From: an uncultured Erysipelotrichaceae bacterium
Lineage (GTDB): Bacteria > Bacillota_I > Bacilli_A > Erysipelotrichales > Erysipelotrichaceae
DNA length: 9,457 nucleotides
Assembly: GCA_937874965.1 (NCBI GenBank)
Contig: CALNCD010000057.1
Span: 1-9,457 of the forward strand
Direction: 5' to 3'
In this document: piece by piece, positions 7,065 to 9,457 of the stretch
Layout: every line of letters begins with the position of its first letter
Position numbering within the stretch: the stretch's first letter is position 1
Made by a program: the position numbers and the translations under genes
Notes under the pieces: model-generated
Databases searched by the model: none
What the model was told of the DNA's origin: nothing
Seen by the model: the letters and a program-made list of their open reading frames with translations, nothing else

Positions 7065-8150
7065 CTAGCTGCGGGAATGAAAGCTTCCGGTATATGCTGC
7101 CCGCGGATGAATGATATGCGCGTGGCTTCGTTGTTCGTTGGCGTGGGCAATCCATCCGGCACTGCGGCTTAAAGCGAATAGAAGGGGGTAGAAGTCCGGT
7201 GCTACTCCAAAACTATGATAGACGATTCCCGAGTAGTAATCAATGTTCGGAATGAGCCCTTTTTCGTGGGCCAGAAAGGATTCGATTTCCATAGACCGTT
7301 GATAGCGCAGCTGATCACTTTTTGTTAAATCAAGGTGGTTCAAGGAGTCCTTAATCCAGGAAACCCGTGGATCATGGCGGACAAAGATGCGATGGCCGAA
7401 ACCCATGATCAGTTCGTGATGATTCAGCATTTCCTGTAGCTGTTCTTCAAATGAATTCTCCTGCATAAGCTGAGTCATCATGTTCCAGACACGCTCACAG
7501 GCACCGCCATGCAGCGGTCCTCTCAGGGTTGCAAGCCCGCATAGCAGATTGGAAACCAGGTCAGCCTGGGTAGAAGCATTGATTCGAACCGCAAATGTCG
7601 ATGCATTCAATTCAAGGTCCGCATGAAGAATCATCATCCGGTTAAAGTGAAAGGCATGCAGCGGTGTATATGCACGGCCGAGTAGGAGATAAAGCAAATT
7701 CTCGTGAAACGGGCGATCTTGGATAGGTTCCAGAATTGGCTGATGCTGTGTGAGCCGATGCAGTGCACAGATTAAGGCACTCAGATGAGCGAGCAGTGCC
7801 GTCTCAGCATCAAAGCCAGCTCCTCCTGATACCGGGAAAGCCTTGAAGCATGCAAGCCGGCTGATCAGAAGCGAGTAGGGATCGATTCCCTGATGTATGC
7901 CTTGGGTCAAGGCCAGAACCGTATCGGCTGAAAGATGAAGGTGAGTGTTCAATGACTTATTGAGTGCGCAACGGAGTTCAGCTGTCGGCAGGGATTTTGA
8001 CCAGAGCAGGGCAATAACGGATTCAAACGGGGTTCCATCGGAAAGTAAATCCTCGATGGGATAACCACAGTAATAAAGGTTATCATTAATAATAGTACTC
8101 AGTTCGGTTGTTTCAACAATGATGTTCTTTAATCCATCAGAGTGTGTCAT
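7065..8150 (-). CDS. gltA: Citrate synthase family protein
   Basis: A 361-residue protein, in the range of the short bacterial citrate synthases such as CitZ. I place the start at the ATG ending at 8150, because AAAGGAGA (8161-8168 on the - strand) lies just upstream; a longer frame to 8204 would put that site inside the gene. The catalytic residues are present: His214 in GPLHGGACE, His253 in MGFGHRIF and Asp304 in NIDYYSG. Also present are HADLELNASTFAVR and the C-terminal Arg stretch HPRAAYTG. The enzyme condenses acetyl-CoA and oxaloacetate to citrate. 2-Methylcitrate synthase activity cannot be excluded from sequence alone. No aconitase or isocitrate dehydrogenase gene follows, unlike the usual biosynthetic cluster; instead fetA starts 9 bp later. 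A divergent MarR gene and a shared operator region lie upstream. Confidence 0.9.
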   Translation of the reverse strand: MTHSDGLKNIIVETTELSTIINDNLYYCGYPIEDLLSDGTPFESVIALLWSKSLPTAELRCALNKSLNTHLHLSADTVLALTQGIHQGIDPYSLLISRLACFKAFPVSGGAGFDAETALLAHLSALICALHRLTQHQPILEPIQDRPFHENLLYLLLGRAYTPLHAFHFNRMMILHADLELNASTFAVRINASTQADLVSNLLCGLATLRGPLHGGACERVWNMMTQLMQENSFEEQLQEMLNHHELIMGFGHRIFVRHDPRVSWIKDSLNHLDLTKSDQLRYQRSMEIESFLAHEKGLIPNIDYYSGIVYHSFGVAPDFYPLLFALSRSAGWIAHANEQRSHAHIIHPRAAYTGSFHSRS

Positions 8151-8203
8151 AATAATGCTATCTCCTTTACCATCCATGAAGGATAAGAGGCGGTCACAAC
8201 ACA

Positions 8204-8232
8204 ATAGTAATACAATTTAGTTGTTATATCAA
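8204..8232 (-). promoter_or_regulatory. Candidate promoter of the citrate synthase-fetAB operon
   Basis: On the - strand, TTGATA (8227-8232, five of six consensus bases) is followed after 17 bp by TACTAT (8204-8209, four of six). Transcription would start near 8197, about 47 bases before the citrate synthase start codon. The -35 box overlaps the right arm of the inverted repeat at 8215-8238, so a bound repressor would block it. Confidence 0.45.
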
Positions 8233-8238
8233 CTAAAT
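8215..8238. promoter_or_regulatory. Inverted repeat between divergent genes, probable MarR operator
   Basis: ATTTAGTTG (8215-8223) and CAACTAAAT (8230-8238) are perfect 9-bp inverted arms around a 6-bp spacer. The site lies between the second MarR gene and citrate synthase, 15 bases before the MarR start codon. It overlaps the predicted leftward -35 box and would also cover the MarR promoter or leader; a weak rightward -10, TACAAT, sits at 8211-8216. The position suits a dimeric MarR protein that represses both itself and the operon. Confidence 0.65.
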
Positions 8239-8253
8239 AAAGAGAGGTTCCTT

Positions 8254-8703
8254 ATGTTTGATGTCAGAGAAATAACGAAACTGGTTCGATATGCTAACTT
8301 ATTCAGCAGCAATCGACGCAAGAATGATGAGCTGTCTTTTCTTCAGACGCAGGTTGTTCGCTTTGTCGTGAAGAAGCCGGGGTGCACACAAGATGAGATT
8401 GTGCAGCATACCCATATTGACAAATCAGCCTTAAGCCGCATTATAGTGATACTGGTGAAGCGAAATTATGTGGAACGCCAGGAAAATCCCAAAGACCGCC
8501 GAAGCAGGAATCTTTTTCCGACCGTCAAAGCGTTGACGGCAAAACAAGATCAAACCGATGATGAAGAAGTTTACTACTCATGGTTGTTAAGCCATCTCGA
8601 TCCAAAGGAACGGGACGTCTTTGTTACGACATTGCACAAACTCTACAGCATTGCAAAGCAGGAAAGACAGCATAACTTTGACTCTATCAAAGCAATTAAA
8701 TAG
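8254..8703 (+). CDS. MarR-family transcriptional regulator, divergent from the citrate synthase-fetAB operon
   Basis: A 149-residue protein. ATG 8254 is preceded by AGAGAGG (8241-8247); the longer frame from TTG 8221 would begin inside the inverted repeat and has no ribosome binding site. The winged helix covers about residues 28-92. CTQDEIVQHTHIDKSALSRIIVIL (about 44-67) is the helix-turn-helix, and NPKDRRSRNLFPT (78-90) is the wing with the conserved Asp-Arg pair typical of MarR proteins. Flanking helices would dimerise. There is one Cys (Cys44) at the start of the helix-turn-helix domain. A thiol sensor of the OhrR kind usually has its reactive Cys near the N-terminus, so redox sensing is possible but unsupported. 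By position it most likely controls itself and the citrate synthase-fetA-fetB genes; the signal (metal, citrate, peroxide or other) is unknown. It is unrelated in detail to the first MarR protein in the window. Confidence 0.88.
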   Translation: MFDVREITKLVRYANLFSSNRRKNDELSFLQTQVVRFVVKKPGCTQDEIVQHTHIDKSALSRIIVILVKRNYVERQENPKDRRSRNLFPTVKALTAKQDQTDDEEVYYSWLLSHLDPKERDVFVTTLHKLYSIAKQERQHNFDSIKAIK

Positions 8704-8839
8704 GTTTTCTGGTTTTTCGTCGCCGAGTCAATGAACTGTTCTGTAGGTCAGATCGTGATGGTTTCCAGGCCACTGCCACAGAATTGCGGATAGATGCAAA
8801 GATCCTGTATTGACCGTAAATTTGAAAATAAGGATTATT

Positions 8840-8860
8840 AGGGCGGTTCAGCCCTTTTTT
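8840..8860 (+). terminator. Short rho-independent terminator before the VOC gene
   Basis: AGGGC (8840-8844) pairs with GCCCT (8851-8855) around a 6-base loop, and six T run from 8855 to 8860. It ends rightward transcription from the second MarR gene, 137 bases after its stop. Bases 8704-8839 show no gene I can support. Confidence 0.7.
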
Positions 8861-8897
8861 CTTTGATTAACCTGTCAGACTGATGTCAGCATAATAA

Positions 8898-8906
8898 TGG
8901 TATAAT
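8898..8906 (+). promoter_or_regulatory. Extended -10 promoter of the VOC-TfoX genes
   Basis: TGGTATAAT contains a perfect TATAAT (8901-8906) with the TGn extension at 8898-8900. No good -35 box lies 16-18 bp upstream (GACTGA at 8878 is poor), which an extended -10 can tolerate. It sits 38 bases behind the preceding terminator and 21 bases before the VOC start codon. Confidence 0.65.
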
Positions 8907-8927
8907 CGCTTTGAAGAGAGGTGTTGT

Positions 8928-9296
8928 ATGAAACTTGAAGGATTTGGTTACTCTGTCCAGGATATGGCAAGGATGATCTGCTTTTATCGGGATGTGCTTG
9001 GCTTTGGAATTAAGGAACAGGAGAATCCGGATAATGCGTCTTTTACCAAGGATGGTACATTGTTTCTGATGGAAGGCCGTCGGAATCTGGAGATCATGAC
9101 TCAGCATCGTTTTGAGACTGCCCTTGGCATGGAAAACTACGCTGCAGTGGATGCGGCATATCAGCATGTGATTATCGGCGGAGGTGTATCTGTACTGAAA
9201 CCAACGACTGAACCTTGGGGTCGACGTATGTGTTATATTGAAGATCCCGAGGGAAATCTGCCTGAAATCGGAGCATTCAATCCGGGGGATGCGTAG
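8928..9296 (+). CDS. VOC superfamily (glyoxalase/bleomycin-resistance-like) protein
   Basis: A 122-residue protein, the usual size for a two-module VOC fold. ATG 8928 follows GAGAGG (8916-8921) by 6 bases. The first module has DMARMICFYRDVLGF, the typical helix and FYxxxLGF motif. The second ends with EPWGRRMCYIEDPEGNLPEIGAF, matching the family's PWGxRxxYxxDPxGNxxEI, with Glu in the position of the terminal metal ligand. The first-module metal ligand (usually His or Gln near the N-terminus) is not obvious, so whether it binds metal is unclear. VOC proteins include glyoxalase I, fosfomycin and bleomycin resistance proteins and dioxygenases; nothing here selects one. It is probably transcribed together with the TfoX-domain gene, whose ATG comes directly after its TAG. 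Confidence 0.85.
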   Translation: MKLEGFGYSVQDMARMICFYRDVLGFGIKEQENPDNASFTKDGTLFLMEGRRNLEIMTQHRFETALGMENYAAVDAAYQHVIIGGGVSVLKPTTEPWGRRMCYIEDPEGNLPEIGAFNPGDA

Positions 9297-9457
9297 ATGG
9301 CCTCTTCTGTTGATTTTGTCGTCTTTGCAGCTGAGCAGCTTCGGGAGGCAGGAAGGATAACATATCGAAAGATGTTCGGTGAGTATGCGCTGTACTGTGA
9401 TGGTAAAGTCATCGGTTTTGTCTGTGATGATCAGCTTTTCCTCAAGACGACACCGCT
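9297..9457 (+). CDS. TfoX N-terminal domain family protein (3' end outside window)
   Basis: An open frame of 53 complete codons runs from ATG 9297 to the window edge. It begins MASSVDFVVFAAEQL and continues with the hallmark ITYRKMFGEYALY, then a CDGKVIGFVCDDQLFLKT strand region, matching the small TfoX_N domain proteins (about 100-110 residues) common in Bacillota. The ATG immediately follows the VOC stop (TAGATG), and the G-rich stretch CCGGGGGATG at the end of the VOC gene can serve as its ribosome binding site, so the two are probably co-translated. The domain was named after the competence regulator TfoX/Sxy, but the function of stand-alone small members is not established; a competence role should not be assumed. 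Confidence 0.8.
   Translation, partial: MASSVDFVVFAAEQLREAGRITYRKMFGEYALYCDGKVIGFVCDDQLFLKTTP

Noticed and set aside
8151..8204. N-terminal extension of citrate synthase
   Set aside because: It contains the AAAGGAGA ribosome binding site for the ATG ending at 8150, and its residues do not match the family.
8221..8253. TTG start for the second MarR gene
   Set aside because: It lies inside the inverted repeat with no ribosome binding site; ATG 8254 has AGAGAGG at normal spacing.
8725..8793. Small + strand frame (MNCSVGQIV...) between MarR and the terminator
   Set aside because: No convincing ribosome binding site or family match; a TAG ends it after about 20 codons.
8886..9167. 93-codon - strand frame over the VOC gene
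   Set aside because: It is a shadow of a clear VOC coding sequence and has no recognisable domain.
1..9457. CRISPR array, tRNA, rRNA or riboswitch
   Set aside because: I saw no regularly spaced repeats, cloverleaf-like sequence or leader resembling a known riboswitch class by eye.

Overview
The window looks like low-to-mid G+C Bacillota DNA. Genes have strong GGAGG-type ribosome binding sites and sigma-A-like promoters, and two MarR regulators sit beside ABC transporter genes. The families and mixed base composition would fit Erysipelotrichaceae or a nearby lineage, but that placement is a guess. No rRNA, tRNA or CRISPR was seen.

Left part (1-5090, all + strand, AT-rich). It opens inside a 3-hydroxyacyl-CoA dehydrogenase family gene that begins outside the window (1-608), followed by a long-stem terminator (719-771). 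Next is a self-contained efflux operon: a sigma-A promoter (805-832), a perfect 14-bp palindrome over the predicted transcription start (834-847), a MarR repressor (903-1361), and two half-transporter ABC exporter genes (1386-3116 and 3109-4986, overlapping by 8 bp). A terminator follows at 5045-5087. The two ABC proteins form a textbook asymmetric heterodimer: the first has Asp for the catalytic Glu and Gln for the H-loop His, and the second has an intact catalytic site but an LSQGQ signature. The MarR protein probably represses the operon by binding the palindrome and is released by a toxic ligand that the pump exports.

Middle (5088-5640). This 550-base stretch has no intact gene. It holds a dead IS30-type transposase N-terminus, full of in-frame stops, on the + strand. 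At 5411 this is cut off by what looks like the end of an IS3-family element, whose decayed transposase C-terminus lies on the - strand. The relics coincide with an abrupt change in base composition.

Right part (5641-9457, visibly higher G+C). A three-gene - strand operon encodes a citrate synthase (7065-8150), FetA (6420-7055) and FetB (5641-6420). FetAB is a predicted iron-export ABC transporter. The genes are spaced 9 bp apart and then overlap by 1 bp. A second MarR regulator (8254-8703) is divergent, and the 104-bp gap between them holds a 9-6-9 inverted repeat that overlaps a predicted promoter of the citrate synthase operon. The simplest model is that this MarR protein controls both itself and the operon. 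Pairing a citrate-making enzyme with an iron exporter under one regulator is the most thought-provoking arrangement here. The window ends with a VOC-family gene (8928-9296) that has its own extended -10 promoter, and directly behind it the start of a TfoX N-terminal-domain gene (9297 to the edge).

Several naive ORF starts are wrong. Ribosome binding site evidence moves the starts of both ABC genes, citrate synthase and the second MarR gene inward.
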